From NCBI GenBank assembly GCA_036365455.1, contig JAWQUS010000010.1:22492501-22556500 (forward strand): a DNA stretch of 64,000 bases, given 5' to 3'. This DNA comes from Macrosoma leucophasiata (taxonomy: Eukaryota > Arthropoda > Insecta > Lepidoptera > Hedylidae). The notes beneath the pieces were generated by a model. That model saw only the letters and a program-made list of their open reading frames with translations, ran no database searches and had not been told where the DNA came from. Position numbers and translations under genes: made by a program. Below, in pieces: positions 1 through 11,304 of the stretch (the first letter of the stretch is position 1; each line of letters opens with the position of its first letter).

Positions 1-194
1 ACTATCCTACATTTTGGAGTATGCATTTCAAAACATTCGAGATAGGCACCGCTAACAATGCCTGTCATAACGTTCCGCCACTTCTGCCGTTGTAGGCAAG
101 CAGGAATCGTGTTCCTGCCATACTGCAACGTTTAGATATTGTATAGAAATATGTTTGATTTGTATATTTTATATCAGACGTACTTAATTTGATG

Positions 195-470
195 TTTTTT
201 ATATAATGATGGTGGCAAACAAGCATGCAGTTCACATTGATGTTAATGCAGCCTATAGACACTTACACAAATAACAGAGGTCAAAATGCAGATGCGTTGC
301 CACCCCTGAGACCTTACTTGTTATGTCTCTGTGATAGTTATAACGGAGCCGTACGTTACCATCTAACGGAACACGATAGTGCTGAACACTACCATTTAGC
401 GGCAGATACATTAGATAATGCGGTGGTGCCTAAGCCCTCGAGTTCCTACACTGAAAATCTACCACCAGTA
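195..470 (-). repeat. Family A retroposon, subfamily B, near full length
   Basis: One of about 36 copies in the window. In sense orientation the element starts with CTGGTGGTAGAGCTCC, runs ~285 bp and ends in GCCACTTCCATTACAT plus poly(A); here it is inverted, so the T run lies at 195. The variant TAACTATCACAGAGACATAAC replaces CTGTAATTTCCGGCACAGAGG of subfamily A, marking it as subfamily B. No protein motif is visible. Poly(A) and target duplications at other copies indicate LINE-dependent retroposition. Confidence 0.8.
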
Positions 471-651
471 GAAATTATGTTGAAGAATTTATTGCGCTTT
501 CTCCCGTCTCCAGCACGCCGCTTACATTATTTATTCTGAAGTGCCTTAGTTTAGTATCAGGAGGCCGCTATAAATGCGAAATCCAGGTTTAGACCCGGAT
601 TTCAAAATGTACTATAATGTTTGCATTTCCAAATACTGCTAAGTCCTAATA

Positions 652-1902
652 TTAGGTTGGGGAAAAAGTTTCTTCGCATTTTTTAAGATAATTCAAAACA
701 TTTTTTAATATAGTTTATTTAAATTTAACTAAAGTATGTATATACCATTTTGTTCGATAACCTTTGGCCATCTTGTAGGTAGGGACATGATCCCATTGCT
801 ATAAAAATTTTGGGACTTCTCATCAAAATACCGAGACAAGTTGATTTGGCAGTCCTCTCGTGATGTTAACCTAACATTGCATAAAGAATTCTGAAGAGAC
901 CGAAACAGGTGGAAATCTGAAGGTGCAAGGTCAGGACTATACGGCGGATGCATTAACACCTCCCAGCCAAACTCTCTTAATTTTTGCTGAGTGGCTATAG
1001 ATGTGTGAGGTCTAGCGTTATCATGATGCAACACCACACCCCTTCTGTTGATCAATTCCGGCCGCTTTCTCTCAACTTCTTGCTTTAATCTCATCTGTTG
1101 TTCGCAGTAGAGTTCAGAATCGATAGTCCTCCCTGGTGGTAATAGCTCATAATGAATAATGCCCTTCTAATCCCACCACACACACAACACCACCTTATTG
1201 CGAGTTAACCCGGGTTTCGCCACAGTCTGTGAAGCCTGACCGGCCTTTGACCACGACCATTTTCGCACGTCCTTGTCGTACGTGATCCACTTTTCATCAC
1301 CAGTTATCCGCTCCTTCAAAAATGATTCGGTTTCATTACGTCGTAATAAAGAATCACAAATGAGTACACGGTTCATTAGGTTTCTTTCAGTGAGCTCGTG
1401 AGGTACCCAAATATCGAGCTTTTTTTTGTACCCAGCTTTTTTCAAATGCGCCAAAACTGTTTTGTGATCAATTCTCAGTTCTTCAGCTACGTCGTAACTA
1501 CTGATATGTCGATCTTGCTCCACTTTTTCAAAAATGGCATCCATTTTATCCGTAATAGGGCGACCAGAGCGAGGTGCATCTTTGACATCAATTCCGGATT
1601 GAAAACGCTTAAACCAAATTTGTGCTACTCTCACAGACACTGCACTAGGTCCATAAACATCGCAAATTATTTTCGCGGCTTGCGTTGCATTTTTACCTTT
1701 TTTGTAGTAAAATTTTAAAATGTATCGAATTTCTTCATTTCAGATTCACTCATCTCGACAGTACTAATTTGAATTTAGAATTATTTTAAAATTTTAACTT
1801 TCAATGATACCAAAACCAGCCAGATACAAATACTACAGCCAAAGAGATTTTATTACAAGTTCATACATACTATAATGCGAAAAGACTTTTTCCCCAACCT
1901 AT
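652..1902 (-). mobile_element. mariner (D,D34D) transposon, copy 1
   Basis: Both ends carry mariner-type inverted repeats: TTAGGTTGGGGAAAAAGT at the left, and the complement of TAGGTTGGGGAAAAAGTC at the right. TA flanks each side (650-651, 1903-1904), the expected target duplication. The element is ~1250 bp, the usual mariner length. It carries a broken transposase on the minus strand. By protein similarity from memory it belongs near the cecropia/mellifera group that includes human Hsmar1; the subfamily is not certain. Confidence 0.9.
729..1753 (-). pseudogene. mariner transposase pseudogene, copy 1
   Basis: The frame starts MSES but a 2-base insertion soon after shifts it. It then resumes through the helix-turn-helix half (VRVAQIWFKRFQSG), the GRPITDK linker and the first catalytic aspartate in ITGDEKW. 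A TAG replaces the second tryptophan codon after WWD at about 1168. The rest is open: the second aspartate in HHDNARPH and the third in YSPDLAPSD are spaced 34 residues apart. NF has become I by a 3-base deletion near the linker. The copy cannot make full transposase. Confidence 0.88.
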
Positions 1903-2036
1903 TATTTCTAATTAAAAAATATAAACCTAAAATCTTCCAGGTTCTACACATGAATATAGTGGCAGTAACTATTACTATGCCATTGGGACATGCAAAGATA
2001 TAAAATCAGTCTAATTGCATTCTTGGTTACGTAACT

Positions 2037-2449
2037 ACCCACCAATTTGTGGCTAAGAACAGGCAACAGCCCTTGATGCCATGATTAATTGATATTGGTT
2101 TAACTGGTGGTAGAGCTCCAGTGACGGAGCTCGTGGGCGTATTCACCACCGCATTACCTAATATACTTACCGCTAAATGGTAGTGTTCAGCACTATCGTG
2201 TTCCGGTCAGGTGGTAATGTACGGCTCTGTAATTTCCGGCACAGAGGCATAACACCTTAGCCATCAGGAGTGGTAACGCATCTGCATTTTGACCTTGGTC
2301 TTCGTGTGAGTGTCTATAGGCTGCAGTTATCACATAACATCAATGTGAACTGCATGCTTGTTTACCACTTCCATTACATAAAAAAAACTACCTACCGTTT
2401 TGTGGCTAAGAACAGGCAACAGCTCTAGATGCCATGATTCATTGATCAT
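2037..2449. repeat. Direct repeats of ~50 bp flanking a family A copy
   Basis: TTGTGGCTAAGAACAGGCAA begins matching segments at about 2046 and 2400. About 47 bases match with four differences, ending near 2092 and 2447. The family A copy at 2103-2387 sits between them. The repeat is much longer than a normal LINE target duplication, so a local duplication or a long staggered break is likely. Confidence 0.7.
2103..2387 (+). repeat. Family A retroposon, subfamily A, full length
   Basis: Complete sense copy: CTGGTGGTAGAGCTCCAGTG at the start, the CTGTAATTTCCGGCACAGAGG subfamily A diagnostic block, and CCATTACAT followed by eight A at the end. It lies between the ~50 bp direct repeats described separately. 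Confidence 0.85.
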
Positions 2450-2638
2450 GAAAAATATTCAAATGCATGACTCAGTACCGATTATCAGAAACTGTCACGA
2501 TACATCTGCTAGCTGCGTATGGTCCGTTGCGAATAAAATGCAATGCGCTTTGCCTATCGCGCACTGATAATGCGACTCCATACATTAAATTGTGTACACT
2601 CGTATGTCCCAAGTATGTAGTTGGAGCGGTTTGCTTTT

Positions 2639-2966
2639 GCAGCACTGGGTCCCTTTTTTTTACGAGGTAAAATGTCTTAGCGTTCAACCGGCTCTCTAGG
2701 GGGAGAGAGTCGGGATATGAGGGACTGGAACCCTCTTAAACCACCTCGGTGCCGACTTCAGTGCACAAAAGGACACGGGAGGGGATCCGGGTACACTAAA
2801 ACACTGCTCCGGTTTCCCCCCACGCACTTCGCCTCTATAAGGCTCATCCACGGCGACTCTGACAGGCCCCTGATTCATTCCCCTTTTAGTCGCATCTTAC
2901 GACAGGCAGAGGATACCTCAGTCTTCTACAAGCCCGGTACTGCAGGGCGCTGCAGCACTGGGTTCC
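2639..2966 (-). mobile_element. GC-rich retroelement fragment with T run and flanking duplication
   Basis: GCAGCACTGGGT occurs at about 2639 and again at about 2951, and a run of T follows the left copy. This fits an inverted poly(A) retroposon with a ~12 bp target duplication. The inside is GC-rich compared with its surroundings and includes TTTTAGTCGCATCTTACGAC, a string I recognise as common in insect interspersed repeats. No reading frame worth naming is present; the parent LINE is not identified. Confidence 0.5.
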
Positions 2967-3271
2967 AGACGAAAACCAGCGTTGATTAGGAGATAATATT
3001 TTCTAATCGACATGAAGCTGATCTGGGCACCCTTTTAGACCAGCCATGAGACTAGTTGTTTTTTGTATTTTTTTTCTTGAGGAGAACAAACAGTTTTATA
3101 TGCTTACATACAATCAAACTAAAACTACTTATGATCATTTAGAATTTCCCGAAGTATGTATAGGTATATATGTGTTTTTTTGTTATTTTTTTTCAATTTA
3201 TTGTATTTTGTTTGTTGTCTCCGTGCTGTATGTCTAAATAAATTGTTACCATTTTTCTTTATTATTGAATA

Positions 3272-3421
3272 AAAGTGGCAAACAAGCATGCAGTTCACAT
3301 TGATGTTAAGTGATGACTGCAGCCTATAGACACCCACACAATGACCAGAGGTCAAAATGCAGGTGCGCTGCCACTCCTGAGGCATTAGGTGTTATGCTTC
3401 TGTGCCGGAAATTACAGGGCC
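3272..3421 (-). repeat. Family A 3' half, inverted arm
   Basis: Antisense 3' half running from GTGGCAAACAAGCATGCAG to GGAAATTACAGGGC. It abuts a sense 3' half with no gap, forming a head-to-head palindrome of ~145 bp arms. Confidence 0.8.
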
Positions 3422-3559
3422 TCAGGAGTGGTAACGCATCTGCAATTTGAGCTTGGTCTTTGTGTGAGTGAGTCTTTGAGTCTATAGGCTGCAGTCATCA
3501 CTTAACATCAATGTGAACTGCATGCTTGTTTTGCACTTCCATTACATTAAAAAAAAAAA
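3420..3559 (+). repeat. Family A 3' half, sense arm
   Basis: Starts at CCTCAGGAGTGGTAACGCAT and ends in CATTACATT plus poly(A). A short internal duplication (GAGTGAGTCTTTGAGTC) is present. Partner arm is immediately upstream. Confidence 0.8.
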
Positions 3560-3640
3560 TACTTTAGTCTATAAACATCTTCATGAAAAAAAGAGATTTC
3601 AAAGTAATTGTGCATAAAATTACGATACCTACCGTTAATT

Positions 3641-3761
3641 ACCACTTGTCGGGGACACGATAGCGCTGTACACTATCATTCAGCTACAAGTAGTTTTAGA
3701 TAATGCGGTGATGCCTCTCTGCCTACTGTCTCGAATTTGTAAATGGAGCTCTAACGCCAGT
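3641..3761 (-). repeat. Family A 5' half, diverged
   Basis: Antisense 5' half with ACACGATAGCGCTG and TAATGCGGTGATGCC, ending near GGAGCTCTAACGCCAGT. Several substitutions and indels suggest an old copy. Confidence 0.65.
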
Positions 3762-3776
3762 GTTCTCCGAAGGGGT

Positions 3777-4032
3777 ATGTAAAGGTTAATGCATGCATAC
3801 AAGCATACAAGCAAATACCTTCGATACGCCGGTTACGTTTTGGCCCATGTAACAGGTGGCGAGCCTGTTGACTTTGCCGGTCTAATCACCAAACTCCGAG
3901 GTACTGGGAATCTTCCAGAAAATGGAAATATCCAAACTTGAGACTTTGGATTTTTGGGGATTTTACACCGCTTTCTCTGATAACTCCCGATTAGGACTCC
4001 AGCGTAGTAGTAATAGTCTGCTGCCACTAGAC
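3777..4032 (-). repeat. tRNA-headed SINE, type 3, diverged
   Basis: Antisense copy of the SINE seen complete at 34790-35108. It keeps GCCGGTTACGTTTTGGCCCA, CAGGTGGCGAGCCTGTTGAC, and a decayed tRNA-like head near 3990-4030 (CTCCAGCGTAGTAGTAATAG). The B-box region is damaged. Confidence 0.7.
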
Positions 4033-5340
4033 AACTAAGGATGAATCTCTAACACCAGAAAAAAGTTATGAATACGCCAGACTCTTCTCCAGTCGTTATA
4101 TTTTCATTTTAGTCCACACCACTCATATTATGTCTACAACAAATCACTGTGTTCTCAGTACACAGGAGCACTCGGGAGCAACAAATAGAAGATGGATTCA
4201 GGGAGGATGTCGAAATATTATCTTGTTATTTTATGTTCATACTACCCATGTGTTTTTCGAAGATATTTATAGGGAACTCATACTATTTTGCATTATTACA
4301 GCTGCAGTTTGGCGGCTTTTTTCGGCACTTTTGCTGGATTTGAAGAGAACTATCTGAAGATTGATTAACGAAAGAATAAGATAATATACTAGTAGGTATA
4401 TATATATTGGGAGTTTTTCAATGTGGCAAATTAAGCCTAGAAATTATAAAATGTATCGAATAAACTATGCGTATGTATGTATGTATTAATAAACTCGGCC
4501 TTTATTAGAAAGAGCTAACAAGAAAATCTATCTATCTTGCATATGTAGATGAAGTATGCATGTTTGAGAACAATAATATTAGAGAAAAAGAGAAAGAAAG
4601 AGCAAAAATATTATAGGAGAAAAACAAGCCAACGTGTGGCCATCGATCCCAGAGTTCAAAATTCAACTTTCAGCATAAAATATTAAATTTTGCGGACTTC
4701 TCATATAATATTGTGACATTCAATTATCGATAAAGAATCAAAATCGATATCATTTGATCATTACTGAATATAATATTATCTTCGCTAGGAAACGTGAGGC
4801 TTCCGAAATAACAAGTGCTTAATAATTATCATCAGAAATATAAACTTCCGCTGATCCTGTCAGCCCATCGGCGACACAACGCAGCTTCTCAACCAAACAT
4901 AGGACTGATACATCGACGATAGAGCGAAGCTGCATTGTGTTGTCGATGGACTGATACAATGTCACATGTGAACCCGTCCCCATTAACCTTTGATTCCAAA
5001 AACGTACACATTAATTTAATTCAGTAAATTATCAAGCGATAATTGAACTGTTAAACTTTGCCCACAATATTAGCCAGTCTATTGTAGCGTAAATTAATTT
5101 CCAACCTATATTATTTGGTTTTCATTGACCCCAGAGAGGAAAGTTCATTAATAAAACTTAATTAAGTTCACATTAAGAACGTCAGAGCGGATTTACTGAG
5201 CGTCACTTAAACGAATTAATGGGGATCTCGTGAGATTAGGGAACACCTTTTGGGTACATACGAGTCGGTATTAAGAGCTGTGCAGGAACGTTTGCAGAAA
5301 CACACCTTTAAAGAAAGGATAATACTTATTTATTGTTTTA
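4033..5340. other. Unassigned AT-rich DNA with an imperfect hairpin
   Basis: No gene is recognised. Overlapping frames at 4130-4357 show no known motif. An imperfect inverted repeat pairs 4868-4893 (CCATCGGCGACACAACGCAG) with 4923-4950, about 21 of 26 positions, around a ~30 base loop. It could be a small decayed MITE. Confidence 0.4.
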
Positions 5341-5597
5341 CTAGCTGACCCGGCAAACTTCGTATTGCCTCAGAATGAAAATATGACATGTGTCAAAGGT
5401 TTGATAGATACGGACTATTTGTATGGGAAAATGAAATGGTGGTTTTTACTATTTCCCTTCAATTTATTCATATTTTCTTACCTTTTAAACATTCCCTGGA
5501 CTTCCAAAAATCATTCAAAATCAATATTAGCCAAATCGGTCCAGCCATTCACGCGTGATGCCGTGACCAAGGAAAACGGGTTGCATTTTTATATAGA
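5341..5597 (-). mobile_element. Non-autonomous Helitron
   Basis: On the minus strand it starts A|TCTATATAAAAATGCAACC and ends CCGGGTCAGCTAG|T, the Helitron rule of insertion between A and T with a 3' CTAG. A short GC-rich stem precedes the end. A second copy of the same family is at 22985-23235. No Rep/helicase frame. Confidence 0.85.
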
Positions 5598-5617
5598 TAT
5601 TTAGTGATGGTAGATTT

Positions 5618-5900
5618 GAAGGCGTCAGGACGCGACCGTCCCATCGATGTCTAGTGGAGAATAATTCTACCGCTAGAGTAGTCAACTAAACAGTGGAAGT
5701 CAAACCGTTCCATTAGATTGATTGTAAATATAATAACGCGAGATAGGCAGCAGCGTTCCGCGATAAAACTACCACCACTACGCTTGGCAAGCGTGGTGTT
5801 AATGGCATATTCTCCTCTAAAGATGCAAAATGTTATTGTGGTCGTCCTTGGGAAAGGTTTTATCTAACGGTGAACGCCTTTCAGCTGGAGAAATGTGACT
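5618..5900 (+). mobile_element. RTE-derived short element (5' leader plus 3' tail)
   Basis: Starts GGCGTCAGGACGCGACCGTC and matches the leader upstream of the RTE frame at 57128-57290, including AGGCAGCAGCGT, AAACTACCACCACT and CATATTCTCCTCTAAAGATG. It then reaches TCCTTGGGAAAGGTTTTATC, resembling the RTE 3' tail (TTGGGGGAGGCCTTTGTTC). The protein-coding middle is absent. Confidence 0.65.
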
Positions 5901-5908
5901 GTGTTTTT

Positions 5909-6168
5909 ACTGGTGGTAGAGCTCCAGTGACGGAGCTCGCGGGCGGAGGCATCACCGCATTACCTAATATACTTGCCGCTAAATGTTCCCTAAGGTCCTG
6001 AAGCCTAAGGTAATTTCCGGCACAGAGGCATAACACCTTAGGCCTTAGGAGTGGTAACGCATCTACATGTTGACCTCTGGTTTGTGTGGGTGTTTATAGG
6101 CTGCAGTCATCACATAACATCAATGTGAACTGCATGCTTGTTTGCCACTTTTATTACATTAAAAAAAA
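5909..6168 (+). repeat. Family A retroposon with internal deletion
   Basis: Sense copy with intact start and poly(A) end. The middle between CCGCTAAATG and TAATTTCCGGC, normally holding TTCAGCACTATCGTGTTCCGG, is replaced by a short unrelated-looking stretch. Confidence 0.8.
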
Positions 6169-7165
6169 TGTGATGAGAGTTCAAGTTCAAGTCTTTTATT
6201 GCATATCATGTGTACACAGGTGGTAATATTCATAAAAAGATCACCATGAAGCTCTCTTCGGCATAGCAATATATAACAGCTTTTATACAAAATTAAATTT
6301 ACAGCGCAGCATTTGAAGTAAGGTAAGACGTGTAGCAGACTGTTTAATAATTGTATTTTGTTTATAAATATGTCAGTATAGTTAAAACAATTAAGTGTAA
6401 TATTTGTAGGATAGTAAAACGAATTCATTTTGTGTAGTATGTACCTATGGTAATAATGTTATTGTGTAATGGAATATATTAGTCAAATTATTTAAAATTA
6501 CACATTAAATTGATAAAAGATATGAGAGTTTCATTGTTGGTGCTTGAGGATATAGACACCACCGATTTACATAGTCTATGTGCCAACAAATGGATTGCGA
6601 TTTAGCGGCAGCATTGAACACTAGTTCTGCATTAAATGTCATTCACTTAGCAGAGTTCTAAGTGAATTATAGCTACAGACCTAAATAAATTGCTAAATTT
6701 TTAAATATAAACAAACACATATACAAAAGTATCAAAACAGGATATTTTTTTTTTTCATATATCGAAACTATGTAGCCGAAATATAGTCGTAACGTTTGTA
6801 AACGTTACATTAATCCGTATGTTGCAATACAGGTAACTTCCACTGACTGGGCTTGGATGCTTTGGCCGCCTGTTTACGTAAGATTACAGTCTAATGTTAA
6901 TTGACTTTTCCGTTTTAGAAATGAGGTCAATAGAACTTTTAAACATACACAAAACAGTTCGTTGCTTTGATGTAGAGCAGTTTGCCAAGCAAGTCTGATT
7001 TGTTTAAAATTATAAGTCAATTGTTATCCAATAATTAAAACAAGTTATGACAATGTATCTGTAGTTAGGTTTCAATAGTAGTTAGTAGGTATAGTACCTA
7101 CATAATAGCCACAAATTTTGGAAATATGTGGGATTGATATTGATAAGATCCCCCTAAATACTATT
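6169..7165. other. Unassigned AT-rich DNA
   Basis: No coding, repeat or RNA signal recognised. Frames here are short and AT-driven. Confidence 0.4.
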
Positions 7166-7167
7166 TG

Positions 7168-7335
7168 TACGGCCCTATAATTTTCGGCACAGAGGCATAA
7201 CACCTTAGGCCACAAGAGTGGTAACGCATCTGCATTTTGACCTAGGTCTTTGTTTGGGTGTCTATAGTCTGCAATCATCACTTAACATCAATGTGAACTG
7301 CATATTTGTTTGCCACTTCCATTATATAAAAAAAA
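7168..7335 (+). repeat. Family A 3' part
   Basis: Sense 5'-truncated copy from TACGGCCCTATAATTTTCGG to poly(A). Subfamily A by the CGGCACAGAGGCATAAC block. Confidence 0.8.
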
Positions 7336-7364
7336 TATTAAGAAACAACTTAAAATATACTGGA

Positions 7365-7525
7365 CGTCCACTGCTGGACAAAACCTTCCTCATTAAAGGA
7401 GCCATTATTAAATGGCATATCCTTATCATACTAATGTATGAGGTCGATTGGCTGTCGCATTGGCGCTAGTTTTTTTTCCACAAGTGGGCGGTGGGGTTGT
7501 CACGTCCCAATGCCTGACACATAAA
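7365..7525 (-). mobile_element. RTE-derived short element, partial
   Basis: Begins with the RTE tail complement GGACGTCCACTGCTGGACAA and continues to leader sequence ending GGGGTTGTCACGTCCCAATGCC. Antisense, internally shortened. Confidence 0.65.
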
Positions 7526-8329
7526 TATAAGGTTTCAAAAACGACAAAGTAATTTTCATGTCTTACACGTTCCAATTTCGTCTAAAATGGGTCGACAAGC
7601 TTGGAGTGAGACAAAAAGGTCGATTGAATAATTATACGAGAACCTCGAAAGGAAGCCTGTTTCTGCAACACGTAAATAAAATTTGTCGAATCATGTTCGA
7701 TTACATCCGAAAAAAATCAATCTTAACTAATTTCCTTCATAATATTAGCACGCCGTCCTAGTTACACTCCACATCCGTTGTTCAAAGTAAATAAAGTTCA
7801 TATTTATAGTGTGGTTCCAGTGATGCAGTTTATGGTTCAAAATTTCGTAATGTAGGTAACCAGTTTTAATGTAGATCTGATGTAGATTTTCCATCTTGTG
7901 CTTCTTGAGAAGCCAAATGTTTATTTTGAGCTCGGTTGGAATACTGGTCGTTTTAAGGGCCGTAAAGTTATGGTATTTATGTTTAATAGCAATGAAATAA
8001 ATGTGCATTTGATAGGTATAAATGTAGATACTTGTTTAAGAATTCTACCTAAAGACATAAGCAAAGTCACCTTAATGTTCAAAAATGTATGCAAACGTCC
8101 ATAATAGAGTAATTCGTGAGAAGTTGTTGGAGGTGTCGGAAAAAAAACCGTTAGGGAAGTTTCAACTGCCTAAACCCTTTGAGAACAAAAATGAAACCCT
8201 TTGAAACAATTTCAAAGATTAACATTGAGCTGTTGTAATAAGGGCAACTCTTGAAAAAACTTCGTATGTGCGATGCAGTTCGGTCATACGCCATCTTCCG
8301 AACTAGACTAGTACTTTTGTGTTTCTTCG
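7526..8329. other. Unassigned AT-rich DNA
   Basis: A 67-codon frame at 7558-7761 has no recognisable motif. No RNA or mobile end found. Confidence 0.35.
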
Positions 8330-8411
8330 GAGTTCCACTAGATAGCGCTTTATGTAGTGGACGCTACAAACATGTTTTCTATGGTAGAGCAAAGTTTGCT
8401 GGGTCAGCTAG
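8330..8411 (+). mobile_element. Helitron 3' end fragment
   Basis: Ends AAGTTTGCTGGGTCAGCTAG followed by T, the same terminus as the family at 5341 and 22985. The 5' half is not recognisable. Confidence 0.65.
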
Positions 8412-9121
8412 TTGATCAATAATTTAGAATAACATTTCATAAATACATTAAAATACATTTACCGAATTCGATATCGATATGTCGTCGATTGTACCCATAA
8501 TGGTAAAGATCATTTCAAAGCTTAAACTTTACATTCAAGCGGAACAGATTAAGGATATAGGTAAAACATAGAAAAATAATATAGAAACGGGGCAAAACAG
8601 AAATCTTCATAACGACGTGAAATACATAATATATATGTATGCCCTCAATCCTATCTCATCACCAATCCCTGACCAAGGCAGATATTCAAAAGAAAACCAT
8701 TAATACGAAAGCGGCTTACGTATCTTCATACAATGCCGTAATCAATTCTGAAGTACCCTTCAAATATTTTGGATCCATCGTCGCATCTGTTACTGCAGTT
8801 CTTTGCAAGTTTGTTTTTGCTGTTACTCTGAAGAAGGTTGATTCTTATTGTCATTGATATAAAGTTGATTCCGATCGTATAAAGTTTCATCCATAATCTC
8901 AGTACTCACCACATGCTACTGGTACGTTATTAATACACAATTGGAGCGATCGATTGAGAGGTTGTGTTGATATTTTTAAACTCGACTGAATATTTATTTG
9001 TGTTCTGTTTTAGTCCGTTGTGATGTTTCGTTTCAATGATATTTTTGTTTTGTTCTGGTTGCTGACTATTTGTTTAATAAAATTCGTTTATTAACTATTC
9101 GATTGCTATAAAAAGTGTTGC
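8412..9121. other. Unassigned AT-rich DNA
   Basis: A 72-codon frame at 8639-8857 lacks motifs. Nothing else seen. Confidence 0.35.
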
Positions 9122-9374
9122 TTTTTTATGTCAAGAAATGGCAAACAAGCATACAGTTTTTTATGTAAGGAAGGTCCCAAAAAAGTATTCAGGTCACACT
9201 GATGTTAAGTGATGACTGCAGCCTGTAGACATCTACCTACACAAAACCAGAGGTCAAAATGCAGATGCGTTGCGATCCCTGAGACTAAAGTTATATGTCT
9301 CTGTGATAGTTATAACGGGCCATACATTACCTTCTAACCAACACGATAATGCTGAACACTACCATTTAGCGGCA
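9122..9374 (-). repeat. Family A, subfamily B, with a short insertion
   Basis: Antisense copy. About 35 bases, partly repeating the poly(T)/TATGTAAGGAAG end, interrupt it between ATACAG and TCACACTGATG. It carries the subfamily B TAACTATCACAGAGACATAT block in antisense. Confidence 0.75.
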
Positions 9375-9436
9375 TAAAGTTTACATTGATAAAAAGTTAT
9401 ACTGTAGTGTATAAATATGAAACCAGAAATTTCAAT

Positions 9437-9588
9437 ATAGATGCGTTGCCACTCCTGAGGCCTAAGTTAATATGCTTTTCTGCCAGAAATCACCTGACCG
9501 TAACACGATAGTCCTGAACACTACCGATTAGTAACAAGTAGATAAGGTAATGCGGTGGTGCCTACGCCCTCGAGGCCCATAACTGGAG
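9437..9588 (-). repeat. Family A 5' half, diverged
   Basis: Antisense. Preceded by GAAACCAGAAATTTCAAT in place of the usual CCAGAGGTCAAAATG; the same variant recurs near 57570, hinting at a third subfamily. Confidence 0.65.
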
Positions 9589-9629
9589 TTTTCAAATAAA
9601 TATCTCTTTAGATTGTTTATTATATTTTA

Positions 9630-9802
9630 ATATAAAAATAAGTCGGGTTTTCCTTCCTGACGCTATAACTTTAGAACGCTCGAACTGATTTCCACGGTTT
9701 TGCATTCATTGGAAAGGCCTCGGGCTCCATGAGGTTTATAGCAAAGAAAATTCAGGATTATAAAACGTCATCAACGTGGGCGAAGCCGCGAGTAACAGCT
9801 AG
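9630..9802 (+). mobile_element. Helitron 3' part
   Basis: Contains AAGTCGGGTTTTCCTTCCTG and ends GTGGGCGAAGCCGCGAGTAACAGCTAG|T. The terminus is Helitron-like; the 5' TC end is not clear. Confidence 0.65.
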
Positions 9803-9956
9803 TATTTTATATAATTCTCAAGCATGGGTTGCACCAAGATATTTGTAAAAGTTTTTGTAACATTTCACACCTTCTCTAATTTTAACAAATTTCTTTAAGT
9901 TAGACATCCTTCAATGTGAAATGTTACAATAACTTTAACTTACAATATATATAATA

Positions 9957-11243
9957 ATAGGTTGGGGAAAAAGTTCGCATTATAGTATGTATGAACTTGT
10001 AATAAAATCTCTTTGGCTGTAGTATTTGTATCTGGCTGGTTTTGGTATCATTGAAGGTTAAAATTTTAAAGAACATAATTCTAAATTCAAATTAGGGTAA
10101 TGTGTGATTTTCATTTGTTTTTCGTACTGTCAAGATAAGTGAATCTAATGAAGAAATTCGATACATTTTAAAATTTTACTACAAAAAAGGTAAAAATACA
10201 ACGCAAGCCGCGAAAATAATTTACGATGTTTATGGACCTAGTGCAGTGTCTGTGAGAGTAGCACAAATTTGGTTTAAGCGTTTTCAATCCGGAAATTTTG
10301 ATGTCAAAGATGCAACTCGCTCTGGTCGCCCTATTACTAAATAGGATAAAATGGATGCCATTTTTGAAAAAGTGAAGCAAGATCGACATATCAGTAGTTA
10401 TGACGTAGCTGAAGAACTGAGAATTGATCACAAAACAGTTTTGGCGCATTTGAAAAAAGCTGGGTACAAAAAAAAAGCTCGATATTTGGGTACCTCACGA
10501 GCTCACTGAAAGAAACCTAATGAACCGTGTACTCATTTGTGATTCTTTATTACGACGTAATGAAACCGAATCATTTTTGAAGAAGCTGATAACTGGTGAT
10601 AAAAAGTGAATCACGTACGACAAGAACGTGCGAAAAAGGTCGTGGTCAAAGGCCGGTCAGGCTTCACAGACTGTGGCGAAACCCGGGTTAACTCGCAATA
10701 AGGTGATGTTGTGTGTGTGGTGGGATTGGAAGGGCATTATTCATTATGAGCTATTACCACCAGGCAGGACTGTCGATTCTGAACTCTACTGCGAACAACT
10801 GATGAGATTAAAGCAAGAAGTTGAGAGAAAGCGGCCGGAATTGATCAACAGAAGGGGTGTGGTGTTTCATCATGATAACGCTAGACCTCACACATCTATA
10901 GCCACTCAGCAAAAATTAAGAGAGTTAGGCTGGGAGGTGTTAATGCATCCACCGTATAGTCCTGACCGTGCACCTTCAGATTTCCACCTGTTTCGATCTC
11001 TTCAGAATTCTTTATGCAATGTTAGGTTAACATCACGAGAGGACTGCCAAATCCACTTGTCGCGGTATTTTGATGAGAAGTCCCAAAATGTTTATAGCAA
11101 TGGGATCATGTCCCTACCTACAAGATGGCAAAAGGTTATCGAACAAAATGGTACATACATACTTTAGTTAAATTTAAATAAACTATATTAAAAATGTTTT
11201 GAATTATCTTAAAAAATGCGAAGAAACTTTTTCCCCAACCTAC
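9957..11243 (+). mobile_element. mariner (D,D34D) transposon, copy 2
   Basis: The 5' end is ATAGGTTGGGGAAAAAGT and the 3' end TTTTTCCCCAACCTAC. TA lies just outside the 5' end; the 3' terminal bases are mutated. Same family as 652-1902 and 40521-41068. Length ~1287 bp. The transposase is disabled in its N-terminal half only. Confidence 0.88.
10135..11167 (+). pseudogene. mariner transposase pseudogene, copy 2
   Basis: The start is ATA instead of ATG. Breaks visible: TAG at about 10342 within ITDKM (read as ITK-stop), an extra A in the run of A near 10470 that shifts frame, and TGA replacing the tryptophan of GDEKW at about 10606. From 10628 the frame is open for 179 codons, with HHDNARPH and YSPDRAPSD spaced 34 residues apart as in D,D34D enzymes. 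Confidence 0.88.
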
Positions 11244-11244
11244 A

Positions 11245-11304
11245 TAGGTAATGCGGTGGTGCCTACGCCCGCGAGCTCCGTCACTGGAGCTCTACCACCA
11301 GTAA
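11245..11304 (-). repeat. Family A 5' terminal fragment
   Basis: TAGGTAATGCGGTGGTGCC to CTCTACCACCAGTA, antisense, immediately beside the mariner 3' end and inside the split MITE. Confidence 0.8.

Noticed and set aside
225..539. 104-codon frame at the left edge
   Set aside because: Lies mostly within a family A retroposon on the opposite strand; similar by-product frames occur in other copies.
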